Source of the DNA: Akkermansiaceae bacterium
Lineage (GTDB): Bacteria > Verrucomicrobiota > Verrucomicrobiia > Verrucomicrobiales > Akkermansiaceae
Assembly (NCBI GenBank): GCA_903934285.1
Contig: CAIZNN010000070.1
Coordinates: 1-42,228, forward strand
Length of the DNA: 42,228 nt
Direction of reading: 5' to 3'
Shown: positions 1-8,244 of the stretch, piece by piece
Layout: each line of letters starts with the position of its first letter
Position numbering within the stretch: the first letter of the stretch is position 1
Program-made: the position numbers and the translations under genes
Notes under the pieces: model-generated
Databases searched by the model: none
The model's input: only the letters and a program-made list of their open reading frames with translations
Told to the model about the DNA's origin: nothing

Positions 1-107
1 ATTTCGACTTTCTAAAAACACACATGTTGATTATCAACGACTTGCGTTTTTGAAGCATACAAAATCCAGTAGGAAACGGTCGAAAAAACCCAAATTCAAA
101 CGGTCGT
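1..107. other. AT-rich intergenic edge with an inverted and a direct repeat
   Basis: No gene is visible here. The stretch is far more AT-rich than the rest of the window. It holds an inverted repeat, GTTGATTATCAAC (26-38), with six-base arms around one base, and two copies of AAACGGTCG about 24 bases apart near 76 and 100. The inverted repeat could be an operator or weak hairpin for a gene beyond the left edge, or part of the termination region of the minus-strand gene that ends at 108. The sequence does not decide between these. Confidence 0.4.
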
Positions 108-1034
108 TTAAGAAACTTGGGTTAGATTGATGTCGAACGGGTTCTCGTCGGCATCGTTGCTGGCGATGTGGATCGCCGCCGTGCGTGACCCGGCGGCACC
201 GGGCGCGAAGGTGACCGTGAAGGTGGTGCTGGCACTTGGCGTTAGGGTGGTGGCACCCAGGGTGCTCACGCTGAAGTCGGCGGCGTGCGTGCCGTTCTTG
301 GTCACCGCCAGGCCGGTTAGATTGGCCGTGCCGGGGTTCCTGACGGTGAAGGTTTTCACGGTGCTGGCGCCGAGGGTGACACTGGCGTAGGGGATGGTCG
401 CGCTGCCGTCGGTGTGGTTGGTTCCGCTGGGTTGCTCCACCGCGATTTCCGGGACGGTCGCCGCCATTATCGTGTCGATGGTGCTGCGGAGGGCGGCCGC
501 GCCAGGGTAGCTGGAGTTCGAGTGCAGCACCTGCCATTGGGCATGGGAGGGCGAACCCGCGACGCAGTTGATGATGACAAAATGGGGGATATAGCCCGCG
601 CCGAACTGGGCCCAGGCACCAGCCATGGTCATGGGATCTTCGCCCACCAATTCCAATTTGGCGGCAGCCACGAACGCGTCGGTTTGGGACGGGCTGGATG
701 AATCGACGCTGAGCGCCAGTATCTGCACCGGCACGCCATGGGCATTGCCGCCGCGCGCCGCATAGTATTGCTGGACGTTGGTTTCAAGGTCCGGTGATGA
801 GGCCTGGCAGGGCCCGCACCAATAGGCGAAGAAATCGAGCACGAGGATTTTGCCCGCGAAATCGCTGAGCTTGAGCGGTAGGCCGGTGGCGCGATTGGTC
901 ACCGTGAAGTTGCTGGCAATACCGCCGACGAGAGTGGCTTGCACGGTGCCGGGTCCCGCCACCAATGCCGTTAGCCCGAGGAGGACGGCAAGCAGACGCG
1001 GGGTTCTGAATTGCATGCGGATGGTTGTGATCAT
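108..1034 (-). CDS. Secreted TlpA-like thioredoxin with C-terminal ASH/choice-of-anchor domain
   Basis: The 308-residue protein starts with a signal peptide (hydrophobic stretch at about 13-27, cleavage near the V-Q-A at 31-33). A thioredoxin fold of the TlpA/AhpC type follows, with the redox motif W-C-G-P-C at 72-76, so it probably makes or breaks disulfides outside the cytoplasm. Residues 215-308 form an immunoglobulin-like domain of the ASH/choice-of-anchor D kind, with the phrase S-N-D-A-D-E-N-P-F-D. That domain usually continues a few residues and then leads to an anchor; here it stops shortly after D-I-N-L-T, so the end may be clipped. A second in-frame ATG at 1016 gives a more typical signal peptide and may be the real start. 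It is the last gene of a set with the DUF3570-like barrel and DUF4266-like lipoprotein, a grouping I recall from other phyla. Confidence 0.8.
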   Translation of the reverse strand: MITTIRMQFRTPRLLAVLLGLTALVAGPGTVQATLVGGIASNFTVTNRATGLPLKLSDFAGKILVLDFFAYWCGPCQASSPDLETNVQQYYAARGGNAHGVPVQILALSVDSSSPSQTDAFVAAAKLELVGEDPMTMAGAWAQFGAGYIPHFVIINCVAGSPSHAQWQVLHSNSSYPGAAALRSTIDTIMAATVPEIAVEQPSGTNHTDGSATIPYASVTLGASTVKTFTVRNPGTANLTGLAVTKNGTHAADFSVSTLGATTLTPSASTTFTVTFAPGAAGSRTAAIHIASNDADENPFDINLTQVS

Positions 1035-1043
1035 GGCGTTGGG

Positions 1044-1106
1044 ATGTTGGATGTTGGATTGCGGATTGCGGATTGCGGATTGCGGATTGCGGATTGCGGA
1101 TTGGGG
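1044..1106. repeat. Heptanucleotide tandem repeat between two operon genes
   Basis: Seven-base units run without a break: two copies of ATGTTGG (1044-1057), six copies of ATTGCGG (1058-1099) and a decayed ATTGGGG (1100-1106). The tract lies between the stop of the barrel gene (1111) and the start of the thioredoxin gene (1034), so it is transcribed if the two share a message. Seven is not a multiple of three, so the open frames through it repeat a peptide pattern and are not genes. There are no spacers, so it is not a CRISPR array. Confidence 0.9.
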
Positions 1107-1110
1107 GTGT

Positions 1111-2229
1111 TTAGAACCGCCAGGCCCAGGCGCCCTGCGCGGCGAACCAGTCGCGGTCTTGATAGAGAGGCGCGAATCTTGCGGTGCCCGGGGTGAGTTG
1201 GGAGTAGCGCGTCAGATAGGGGCCCAGCGCCAAGCGCCACGTCGCGTGGGGCCCGGCATAGCGCAGCGTCAACTGCAACAGGTAACTGTCCAGAGGCGGC
1301 GCGGCCCCGGAAATGAGCAAGGGATCAATGATCTGGCCGTTGTCAGCGTAGGCCCGCAGGGCCAGCCCGGCGAACCAGCGGCCCTCCCAATCGCGCTCCA
1401 TGAGCAGCGCGGCTGAGCCGGCATGGAACTCCGCCTCCTTGGCAGTCTCCAGCCGCAAGCGTGCCGTCCATGCGTCCGCCAACGCCCAAGCCGTCTCCGC
1501 GCCATAGGCGTAGCGCCAGGCGCGGGCGGTGGACTGGATCGCGGCGGCATCCTGCTTGAAGCGCACGCGGGGCGACAACACATGCTCCGAGCCCACGCCG
1601 AAGCGCCAGGTTGCCAGATTGTCCTCGCCCCGCAGCAGCGGCCCGAAGATGATTTTTTCATAACCCGGGGCGACCTCGTCCTGTTGCCAGCCCACGCTGC
1701 AGGTGACTAGGCCCGAGCCTTTGAGGTATTCGTATTTGCCGCCGATGCTGGCGTTGAGCCCGCCGACGTCGGCCGTTTGATAGCCGGCGACGGTGGAGAA
1801 GAGTTGGCGGTAATACTCATCGAGCCAGAGCGACCGGTAGTCGGTGAACCCTTGATAGCCGCCGCATGAAAACGTCCACTGCATGCGCTCATCCAAGCCC
1901 TCCCGCCAGGTGAGTTGACCGCTTTGCTTCGATTCACTCAGATCCTCCGAGCGGCCGAGGATGTTCACCTTCGGCGGCCGGTACTCCAAGTCGATTTCCG
2001 CCGCGCCGAGCGACACGGTGATCTCGCGTTGGTCGTTGCGCAGGCGCACGAACATTTCGGAATCGACCAGCAGCACGTCGGTGGCACCCGCCATTTCGGT
2101 GGACACCCCGAGGGTGTAATTCAACCCGTGGACTGGCAGCAGCCCGCATCCAAAAACCACAGCCAGTCCCTGCCAGCCTCGCAACCTCCCGGGGAAACGC
2201 CTGACGGAATGGAGCTTATTGTGGGTCAT
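1111..2229 (-). CDS. Outer-membrane beta-barrel, DUF3570-like
   Basis: The protein of 372 residues has a basic start, a hydrophobic signal segment (about 17-30) and then alternating aromatic/polar strands typical of a transmembrane barrel. It ends W-A-W-R-F, with the terminal phenylalanine recognised by the outer-membrane assembly machinery. A phrase near the middle (Y-R-S-L-W-L-D-E-Y-Y-R-Q) and the pairing with a small C-rich lipoprotein and a thioredoxin point to the DUF3570 family, whose function is unknown. I chose the ATG at 2229, which lies 10 bases after the upstream stop. A longer frame runs back to 2331 but would read through that upstream gene and add no signal peptide. The barrel assignment is firm; the family name is a recollection to be tested by profile search. 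Confidence 0.7.
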   Translation of the reverse strand: MTHNKLHSVRRFPGRLRGWQGLAVVFGCGLLPVHGLNYTLGVSTEMAGATDVLLVDSEMFVRLRNDQREITVSLGAAEIDLEYRPPKVNILGRSEDLSESKQSGQLTWREGLDERMQWTFSCGGYQGFTDYRSLWLDEYYRQLFSTVAGYQTADVGGLNASIGGKYEYLKGSGLVTCSVGWQQDEVAPGYEKIIFGPLLRGEDNLATWRFGVGSEHVLSPRVRFKQDAAAIQSTARAWRYAYGAETAWALADAWTARLRLETAKEAEFHAGSAALLMERDWEGRWFAGLALRAYADNGQIIDPLLISGAAPPLDSYLLQLTLRYAGPHATWRLALGPYLTRYSQLTPGTARFAPLYQDRDWFAAQGAWAWRF

Positions 2230-2239
2230 GGCGGTGGAT

Positions 2240-2503
2240 TTATTTGCAGGCGGTGCATCCGCCGCCCTGGGCGGCACCGGTTGACCCGGTACCAGGCTCC
2301 GATTGGGGCAACAAGCGGGAGCTGAACGCAAAGGCGTTGGTATCGTCGAAAACCATGTTGGATTTTGCCAGGCGCTGTTGTTGGAATGCCGGGACCGCGG
2401 TGCAGGACGCCACGGCCAGCACGGCCAGACTCATCAGGGCAAGCCGGACACGGTTTCTAACTTCTGGGGCGGCGGGGGGCTTGCTTGTCGGGGGGGCACG
2501 CAT
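2240..2503 (-). CDS. Small DUF4266-like lipoprotein
   Basis: This 87-residue protein has a basic N-terminus, a hydrophobic stretch and a lipobox (L-A-V-A-S-C), so it should be lipid-anchored after signal peptidase II cleavage. The mature part is about 65 residues, with a Q-Q-Q-R-L-A-K-S-N-M phrase and a glycine- and cysteine-rich end (G-G-G-C-T-A-C-K). That layout matches the DUF4266 family, whose members usually end in a GGGCGC-like tail and sit beside DUF3570 barrels. The function is unknown; the tail cysteines suggest a metal or redox site, which is inference. The ATG at 2503 was chosen because it places a normal signal peptide at the front; the frame is open back to 2617. The gene starts the three-gene set. 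Confidence 0.65.
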   Translation of the reverse strand: MRAPPTSKPPAAPEVRNRVRLALMSLAVLAVASCTAVPAFQQQRLAKSNMVFDDTNAFAFSSRLLPQSEPGTGSTGAAQGGGCTACK

Positions 2504-2653
2504 ACGGAGGTGAGCGGCGGGAGCCGCAGAATATAGCTTTGTCACGTCTGCTGCCAAGGTGAATCCGCAAATCGCGTGATTTCGCCCGGGGCGGCGGGGC
2601 CCTTTGAGCAAGGCCATGCAAGTTAGAGCTGGATTCGGGAATGCGGGTGCGGG

Positions 2654-5056
2654 CTAGCGCACCAGGATGGCATCCTCGGGGCAGACTTCGCGGCAGGCGT
2701 TACAGCGGGTGCAGAGGTCGTCGCTGATGCGGTGCTTCTGATAGGGCGCGAGCGGGATGGCGTTGACCGGACAATGTTGGGCGCAGAGGGTGCAGCCGAT
2801 GCAGGCGTCGGTGATGGTGTAGGTGATGAGCTCGCGGCACTTGCCGGCGGGGCAGCGGCCGTGGAGGTGGGCGTCGAATTCGTCGCGGAAAAACCGCAGC
2901 GCCGACAGCACCGGGTTGGGCGCGGTCTTGCCCAACCCGCACAGGCTGGCACGGCGCACCATGGCGGAGAGGGTGGCCAGGTCGGTTAGGTCGTGGGCCT
3001 TGGCCTTGCCCTTGCACAGGCGCTCGAGGATGTCGAGCATGCGGCGGGTGCCGACGCGGCAGAACGTGCACTTGCCGCATGACTCGCACTGGCAGAACTC
3101 GAGGAAATAGCGCGCCATTTGCACCATGCAGTCGGTGTGGTCGAGCACGATGAGGCCGCCAGAGCCCATGATGGCGCCCACTTCCGATAGGGACTCGTAG
3201 TCGATGGGGGTGTCGGCCAACGCGGCGGGCACGCAACCGCCGGACGGGCCGCCGACGAGCACGGCCTTGAAGGGTGAGCCGTCCGGAGTGCCGCCGCCGA
3301 TATCCTCGACGACCTCGCGGATGGTGATGCCCATGGGCACCTCGATGAGGCCGCCGCGGGCGACCTTGCCTGCCAGCGCAAACACCTTGGTGCCCTTGCT
3401 GGTGGCGCTGCCGATGGCGGCAAACGCCGCGCTGCCGTGGCGCACAATCCACGGCACGTTGGCATAGGTTTCGACGTTGCTGATGAGGGTCGGCTTGCCG
3501 CGGTAGCCGTGCTCGGCGGGGTAGGGGGGCTTGAGCCGCGGAATGCCGCGGCGGCCCTCCATCGATTCTAACATCGCGGTCTCCTCGCCACAGACAAACG
3601 CGCCGGCACCCTCGAACACGTCGAGGTCGAGCGCGAAGCCGGCGCCAAAAATGTCGGGGCCGAGCACGCCGCGCGCCTGGCACAGGCGCAGTGCCTCGCG
3701 CAGGCGTCTAACAGCCGAGGGGTATTCGGCGCGCACATAGATGAATCCCTTGTTGGCACCCACCGCGAAGGCGGCGATGGCCATGCCTTCGATCACCCGG
3801 AACGGGAACGACTCCATCAACATCCGGTCCATGAAGGCACCGGGGTCGCCCTCGTCGCCATTGCAAATGACAAATTTTTCGGTGCTGGCGATTCCGTGCA
3901 CGATGCGCCACTTGCGGGCGGTGGGGAAGCCGGCGCCGCCGCGGCCGCGCAAGCCGCTGTGGTCGATCAGGTCGATGACATCTTCGGGGGGCATTCCGGC
4001 GAGGCACTGGCGCAAGCCGGCGAACCCGTCGTGGGCGAGGAATTCATCGAGGTCGAGCGGGTCGAGTTTGCCGTAATGTTCGGTGGCGATATGGCGTTGG
4101 CGGCCGAAGAACGCGCTCACCCGCGGGCTCGGGTTGTCGGCGCTGCGGCCTGCGCCGGGCGGGCTGTCGCGGGATTCGCCGGACAGCCAGTCGAGGGCGG
4201 CGGCCGTGGCGCGGCGCAGCCACGGCAAGAATCCGTTGGGCTTGAAGTGTTGCCAGAGCAGGGCCTCGACGCGTTCCGGATGGATGCCGGAAAATTGGAC
4301 GGGCACTTGCCCGGGGCGGGCGATTTCCAGCAATGGGGTGCGGTCGCACATCACCACACAGCCGACGCGCTTGATGGTGGCGTTGAGGTGGCCGCGGGCC
4401 ACGGCGGCTTGCAGCGCCTCATGGGTCTTGCCGCAACCGCGGGCGATGCAGCATGAGTCGAGGCAGATGCGGATCTCACCCGCGGCCGCGGCGGGTGGCG
4501 AGGATGGCGCGGGTGGCGCGATGCTGACTTTGCGGCGCTTGCGTTCGCGTTGCTCGCGGCGCAGGAACTCATCTAACATGGCCGGCGCCTTCTCCCGTGT
4601 CAGGTGGGCGAAGCTGGTGTCATTGATTTGCACCACCGGGGCCAGCGTGCAACAGCCGACACAAAAAACTTTCTCGACGGTGAAGACGCCGTCGTTGTCG
4701 GTGTCCTCGCCGGGGTCGAGGTGGAGGTGTTTGCATAACGCCTCGTGGATGTCTTCGGCACCATGGATGTGGCAGGCGGTGCCGTTGCACACCTTGACGT
4801 GATGCTGCCCCATCGGCCGGTGGCGGAATTGCGCGTAAAACGTGGCCACCCCGGCGAGGGTGGCGGCGGGGATGCCGGTGAGTTCGCAGACCCGGCGCAG
4901 CGCGGCATCGGGCAGATAGCGGTAGTGGACTTGCAGCGCCTGCAAAATCGGGATCGCCTGTTCGGCGGAGGGGCCGAGGCGGCCGACGACTTCATCGACG
5001 AAGCACAGGTCGATGGCGGTGGCGGTGGGCGGCGCGATATGTAGCTTACTTGCCAT
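2654..5056 (-). CDS. NuoE-NuoF-ferredoxin fusion: NAD(H)-linked diaphorase subunit
   Basis: This 800-residue cytoplasmic protein carries a full NAD(H) dehydrogenase module. Residues 1-165 are NuoE-like, with [2Fe-2S] ligands C90, C95, C132 and C136. Residues 194-260 are a second thioredoxin-like [2Fe-2S] domain (C202/C208, C233, C237). Residues 320-710 are NuoF, with the FMN/NAD loop G-R-G-G-A-G-F-P at 371-378, the N-G-D-E-G-D-P-G segment near 399-406, and [4Fe-4S] ligands C660, C663, C666 and C706. The end holds two [4Fe-4S] ferredoxin clusters (C752-C762, C782-C792). This domain order is known from NADH-linked hydrogenases and formate dehydrogenases, where NuoE is normally a separate gene. 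No such catalytic partner is nearby; the partners here are membrane and periplasmic FeS proteins. The start (ATG 5056) overlaps the upstream stop by 11 bases. It is the last gene of the operon. Confidence 0.92.
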   Translation of the reverse strand: MASKLHIAPPTATAIDLCFVDEVVGRLGPSAEQAIPILQALQVHYRYLPDAALRRVCELTGIPAATLAGVATFYAQFRHRPMGQHHVKVCNGTACHIHGAEDIHEALCKHLHLDPGEDTDNDGVFTVEKVFCVGCCTLAPVVQINDTSFAHLTREKAPAMLDEFLRREQRERKRRKVSIAPPAPSSPPAAAAGEIRICLDSCCIARGCGKTHEALQAAVARGHLNATIKRVGCVVMCDRTPLLEIARPGQVPVQFSGIHPERVEALLWQHFKPNGFLPWLRRATAAALDWLSGESRDSPPGAGRSADNPSPRVSAFFGRQRHIATEHYGKLDPLDLDEFLAHDGFAGLRQCLAGMPPEDVIDLIDHSGLRGRGGAGFPTARKWRIVHGIASTEKFVICNGDEGDPGAFMDRMLMESFPFRVIEGMAIAAFAVGANKGFIYVRAEYPSAVRRLREALRLCQARGVLGPDIFGAGFALDLDVFEGAGAFVCGEETAMLESMEGRRGIPRLKPPYPAEHGYRGKPTLISNVETYANVPWIVRHGSAAFAAIGSATSKGTKVFALAGKVARGGLIEVPMGITIREVVEDIGGGTPDGSPFKAVLVGGPSGGCVPAALADTPIDYESLSEVGAIMGSGGLIVLDHTDCMVQMARYFLEFCQCESCGKCTFCRVGTRRMLDILERLCKGKAKAHDLTDLATLSAMVRRASLCGLGKTAPNPVLSALRFFRDEFDAHLHGRCPAGKCRELITYTITDACIGCTLCAQHCPVNAIPLAPYQKHRISDDLCTRCNACREVCPEDAILVR

Positions 5057-6935
5057 CCTTGGTGCCGATGCAGAACAGGTGTTTTTTGCCGCGCAGATAG
5101 ATGCGGCCCGGGGCAAACGCGGGCGAGGCCCCGGCAGCTTCGCCGAGGGCGGCGCGGCCGGTTTCCTTGAAGCCATCCTGGCTGGCCTCGCCGCTGATCA
5201 TGACCCCTTTGGTTGTTAGAAGGTGGATGCGCCCGTTGAAGATGCACGGCGAGGCTTGGAACGTGGTCTTGGTGTCGTGTTCCCACAGCAGTTTGCCGCT
5301 GAGCGCGTCGAAGGCATAGAAAATGCCGAACACCAGCGTGTACACCCGCGGCCCGTCGCACAACATGCTGCACATGTCCGGCAAGCCGGAGTCTTCCTGC
5401 TTCCAGGCGATGTGGCTGGCCGTCACGTCGCCGCTGCCATCGGGTTTGATCGCGGCGATGCAGGTCTGGTCGCTGCCGACGTAGACCAGCTCGTTGACAA
5501 AGGTCGGTGAGGCGGCCACGTCGCCCCTCATGCATTTGGCCTGCCAGAGGTTCTTGCCGGTGGCAGGATCGTAGGCGATGACCAACGGATCGGCGGCAGT
5601 GATGATCTGCTCGCGCCCCTGGTGCTTGATGAGAATGGGTGAAACCCACGAGTTGGCCACCGGTCGCGGCGTCGACCACACCTGCTTGCCGGTGGCGGCG
5701 TCAAGCGCCAGGATCTTCGACTTGCCGGACTTGGCTTCGGCTTGGTCATACACGACGATCACACGGTTCTGCCAGAGTGTTAGAGAAGCGGCGTGGCCAT
5801 AGGTGTTTTCCGGCGTGCCGAGGTTCAGTGCCCACAGCCGCTTGCCTTCGGCGCTGAAACCGGCGACGTCGCCATTGGCAAAGCAGGCAAACACGCGGCG
5901 GCCGTCGGTGGCGGCGGTGGGCGCCGCGAACCCGGTGTCCTCCATCACCTCCGGTGCTTCGGCGCGGTCACCCTGCGGCGTGTTCACCGGTTCCTTCCAC
6001 AACAGGGCGCCAGTGGTGGCGTCGAAACAATACACCTCGCGGCGCGTGGCGGTGGCTCCTGTTAGGAAAATGCGGTTGCCCCAGATGACGGGCGAGTTCT
6101 CGCCGGGCAGGCCGATTTCGGTCTGCCACAGGATGTTGTTGCCCGACGCGCCGTCCCAGGTTTCGGGCAGCTTGGGCAACGTGGTGATGCCGGAGCCGGC
6201 CGGGCCGCGGAAATACGGCCAGTTGGCAGCCACATCCCCGGCACTGGGAAACCAACCGGGGTCGCTGGCGGCGGCGGGGCCGGCGGCGGGGACGGCGGCG
6301 GGGACGGCGGCGGGGGTTTCCGGCGATGATGTTAGGTCCGGTTGCCACTGCCTGCCGGTGTTCCAGAACAGGGCGAGGGCGAGGCCGGCGAGCGCGAGGG
6401 TCGTGCCGGTCACCGCCTTGGCGGCAAGCGCCGCGCTGCGCTGCGCATCGGCGGGCCGCGCGGAGATGTTAGGGATGGGGGCCGGCGGGCGGCGCAGGTG
6501 AGCGGCGAGCTTGAGGGCGGCCAGGAAGACGGCCGCCCCACCTAACAAAAACCAGGCGGCGCGGCCGGCGAGTTTTTCGCGCCGGAAGTACTCGTGGCGG
6601 AGTTGTTGGTCGAGTTGGCGGATGTGTTGTTTGAGCGGCTCGTTTTTCGGGTCTTCGCGCAAGGCGGTTTTGAGTGGTGCGAGTTCGCGGGCTTCGACCA
6701 GGCGGAGCTTGCCGGCGCCGGGGCCGCGATGGAGGTGGAACGTGTTGGCGATGAGCCAGCCGCCGAGCACCAGCGAGAACACCCCGGCGATGAGCGCGAT
6801 GCGCGAGCAGCTGCGCGCCCAGAGTGCAGTGGATGTGGCGCGGGCATCCTGCCCGCCGCCTTGGATTCCGGGCAAGATGCCCGGACCACTTTGCGCGGCG
6901 CGGGCATCCGGCCCGCTGCTCTCAGGTTTCGCCAC
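5046..6935 (-). CDS. Membrane-anchored PQQ-like beta-propeller protein
   Basis: The 629-residue protein has three predicted membrane helices (about 46-63, 125-145 and 175-191) with a charged, probably helical stretch between the first two. A short proline/alanine linker follows, and then a large propeller (236-629) with repeated A-x-D-x-x-T-G-x-x-L-W blades of the BamB/PQQ-binding-like type. The odd number of helices would place the propeller in the periplasm if the N-terminus is inside. I chose GTG 6935 because an AAGGAGG ribosome site lies five bases upstream and no ATG fits; it overlaps the NapH-like gene by 14 bases. Residues 6-35 are encoded by a dispersed DNA repeat. Whether it binds PQQ cannot be told; many such propellers do not. 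No PQQ synthesis genes are in the window. Confidence 0.85.
   Translation of the reverse strand: MAKPESSGPDARAAQSGPGILPGIQGGGQDARATSTALWARSCSRIALIAGVFSLVLGGWLIANTFHLHRGPGAGKLRLVEARELAPLKTALREDPKNEPLKQHIRQLDQQLRHEYFRREKLAGRAAWFLLGGAAVFLAALKLAAHLRRPPAPIPNISARPADAQRSAALAAKAVTGTTLALAGLALALFWNTGRQWQPDLTSSPETPAAVPAAVPAAGPAAASDPGWFPSAGDVAANWPYFRGPAGSGITTLPKLPETWDGASGNNILWQTEIGLPGENSPVIWGNRIFLTGATATRREVYCFDATTGALLWKEPVNTPQGDRAEAPEVMEDTGFAAPTAATDGRRVFACFANGDVAGFSAEGKRLWALNLGTPENTYGHAASLTLWQNRVIVVYDQAEAKSGKSKILALDAATGKQVWSTPRPVANSWVSPILIKHQGREQIITAADPLVIAYDPATGKNLWQAKCMRGDVAASPTFVNELVYVGSDQTCIAAIKPDGSGDVTASHIAWKQEDSGLPDMCSMLCDGPRVYTLVFGIFYAFDALSGKLLWEHDTKTTFQASPCIFNGRIHLLTTKGVMISGEASQDGFKETGRAALGEAAGASPAFAPGRIYLRGKKHLFCIGTKDGK
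6831..6920. repeat. Dispersed hairpin repeat read into the propeller's N-terminus
   Basis: The block contains a 28-base sequence (6834-6861) found again letter for letter at 12074-12101, and a 17-base palindrome around GGGCAAGATGCCC (6868-6884) found again at 12051-12067. The order of the two modules is reversed between the sites. A third, diverged copy of the first module follows at 6896-6916. Here the repeat is translated, giving about 30 residues rich in G, P, A and Q between the start codon and the first membrane helix; at 12051 it is intergenic. It behaves like a REP-type mobile palindrome that landed at a tolerant protein end. Confidence 0.8.
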
Positions 6936-8244
6936 GACGGCCTCCTTCCTGCGGTAATGCCACCGGGATGCCCCGGCGCAGCAGTTCATATGGGCAGGCG
7001 GAAAAACACCGGGCACACGACACGCACCGGCCGCTGTCGGTTTCATAATCGGGCGTGCTGGCGGGGAAGAAAATGCGGGCGAGCTTGAGGGCGAGCACCA
7101 GCCCGAAGATGGCACCGAGCCAGCGGCCGAGGGTGAGGAAGCGCGCCTCCAAGGCCACCGCCGTGGCAAACACGGTTAGACGGTCCGCGCCGTGCTGGCG
7201 GAAGGCGGTGAGCTCGTCAGACGGCGGATTGAAGATCTCGCCGCGCTCTTGGGCCAGCACCAAGGTGGCGAGCTTGCCAGCGGGATGGAGTGGCAGCGCG
7301 GCGAGGCCGACCTTGCCGCCGAGCCAGCCGAAGAGCAACGCCGCGAGCGGCACCATCAGCGCGAGCAAGACGATGCGCTGGCGGCCGCTGGCGATGCGTT
7401 CCTGCCCTTGTTTGGCCGGCATCGGCGGGTTGAGCGCGCCAAACGGGCACGAGCTTTCACACAGCCGGCATCGGGTGCAGGTGTCCGGCGTGACGCTGGG
7501 CCGCCATCTGGCAAAGCGCGCCGCCACGCCTAACAACGCACCGTAGGGGCAGAGGTAGCGGCAATACGGCCGCCCGACAAACATCGAGAGCACCAGCAAG
7601 GCGGCGCCGGAGATAAGCATGAAGCGCGGCCCCGCCATGCGGAAAATCCCCACAAACGGGTCGTACTTGCAGATGAGAAACAGGCTGCCGGTGGCGGCTA
7701 ACAACACCGCCAGCGCCAGGTGGAGCCATGGCAGCACCCGCAGGGATTCATCCAGCCAGCCGGGCACTTTGAGCGGTTTGACCAACACCAGATCCTGGAT
7801 CGCGCCGTGCGGGCAGACCCCGGCACAAAACCCGCGGCCCCAGATGAGCGCCACCACCAAGGGCAGCGTGAACAACGCCATCACCGCCAGCGGCACCGCA
7901 TACGTCGGGTCGGCCAGACCGAGGGCGACGTTTTGGATCGAACCGATGGCACACACGCAGCCGCGCCGCCAAAACCCGAAATAGGCGAGTGACACGAGCG
8001 AGACGATGACGATGCCGCGGCGTGAGCGTTGCCGCAAGCTGAGCCACGAGGCGGCGGCCAGGCCCAGCGCCAGCACCGCCACATCCAGCCAGTCACTGGT
8101 GCGGGGTTGCGGGTTGGGCACCACGGTGGGCGGCAGCGCATGGTCGGAAAAATCCGGCGGCGGAAACCGCTCGACACCGCAGGCGGCATCCAGACCCACC
8201 CATAGGAAAAACAGCAGCACTAAGACGGGCCACACGCGACTCAT
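6922..8244 (-). CDS. NapH/NosR-like membrane polyferredoxin
   Basis: This 440-residue membrane protein has about eight hydrophobic helices. Between them are the cysteine motifs of the NapH/YccM/NosR C-terminal family: R-G-C-V-C-A-I-G near the third helix, G-x-x-F-C-A-G-V-C-P-H-G, and G-R-P-Y-C-R-Y-L-C-P-Y-G. These are followed by two ferredoxin-type clusters, C-T-R-C-R-L-C-x(3)-C-P at about 260-272 and C-V-S-C-A-R-C-x(3)-C-P near the C-terminus. Family members move electrons between membrane quinols and periplasmic FeS or copper proteins. The start at ATG 8244 shares ATGA with the upstream stop; a longer frame back to 8427 runs through the ferredoxin gene and was not used. In this operon it is the natural membrane bridge between the periplasmic ferredoxin and the cytoplasmic diaphorase. 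The direction of flow is unknown. Confidence 0.88.
   Translation of the reverse strand: MSRVWPVLVLLFFLWVGLDAACGVERFPPPDFSDHALPPTVVPNPQPRTSDWLDVAVLALGLAAASWLSLRQRSRRGIVIVSLVSLAYFGFWRRGCVCAIGSIQNVALGLADPTYAVPLAVMALFTLPLVVALIWGRGFCAGVCPHGAIQDLVLVKPLKVPGWLDESLRVLPWLHLALAVLLAATGSLFLICKYDPFVGIFRMAGPRFMLISGAALLVLSMFVGRPYCRYLCPYGALLGVAARFARWRPSVTPDTCTRCRLCESSCPFGALNPPMPAKQGQERIASGRQRIVLLALMVPLAALLFGWLGGKVGLAALPLHPAGKLATLVLAQERGEIFNPPSDELTAFRQHGADRLTVFATAVALEARFLTLGRWLGAIFGLVLALKLARIFFPASTPDYETDSGRCVSCARCFSACPYELLRRGIPVALPQEGGRRGET
6941..6947 (-). promoter_or_regulatory. Strong ribosome binding site fixing a GTG start
   Basis: On the minus strand this reads AAGGAGG, five bases before GTG 6935. It lies inside the end of the NapH-like gene. 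Clear ribosome sites are scarce in this window, so this one decides the start of the second propeller gene, for which the nearest in-frame ATG codons lie much further upstream inside the preceding gene. Confidence 0.8.

Noticed and set aside
1044..1106. CRISPR array
   Set aside because: Units are contiguous seven-base repeats with no spacers; the 29564 repeat fails for the same reason, and no cas gene is present.
2654..8244. Part of respiratory complex I or of a periplasmic nitrate reductase
   Set aside because: No other nuo genes and no napA or napB are here; NuoEF-like and NapGH-like parts are mixed with propellers instead.
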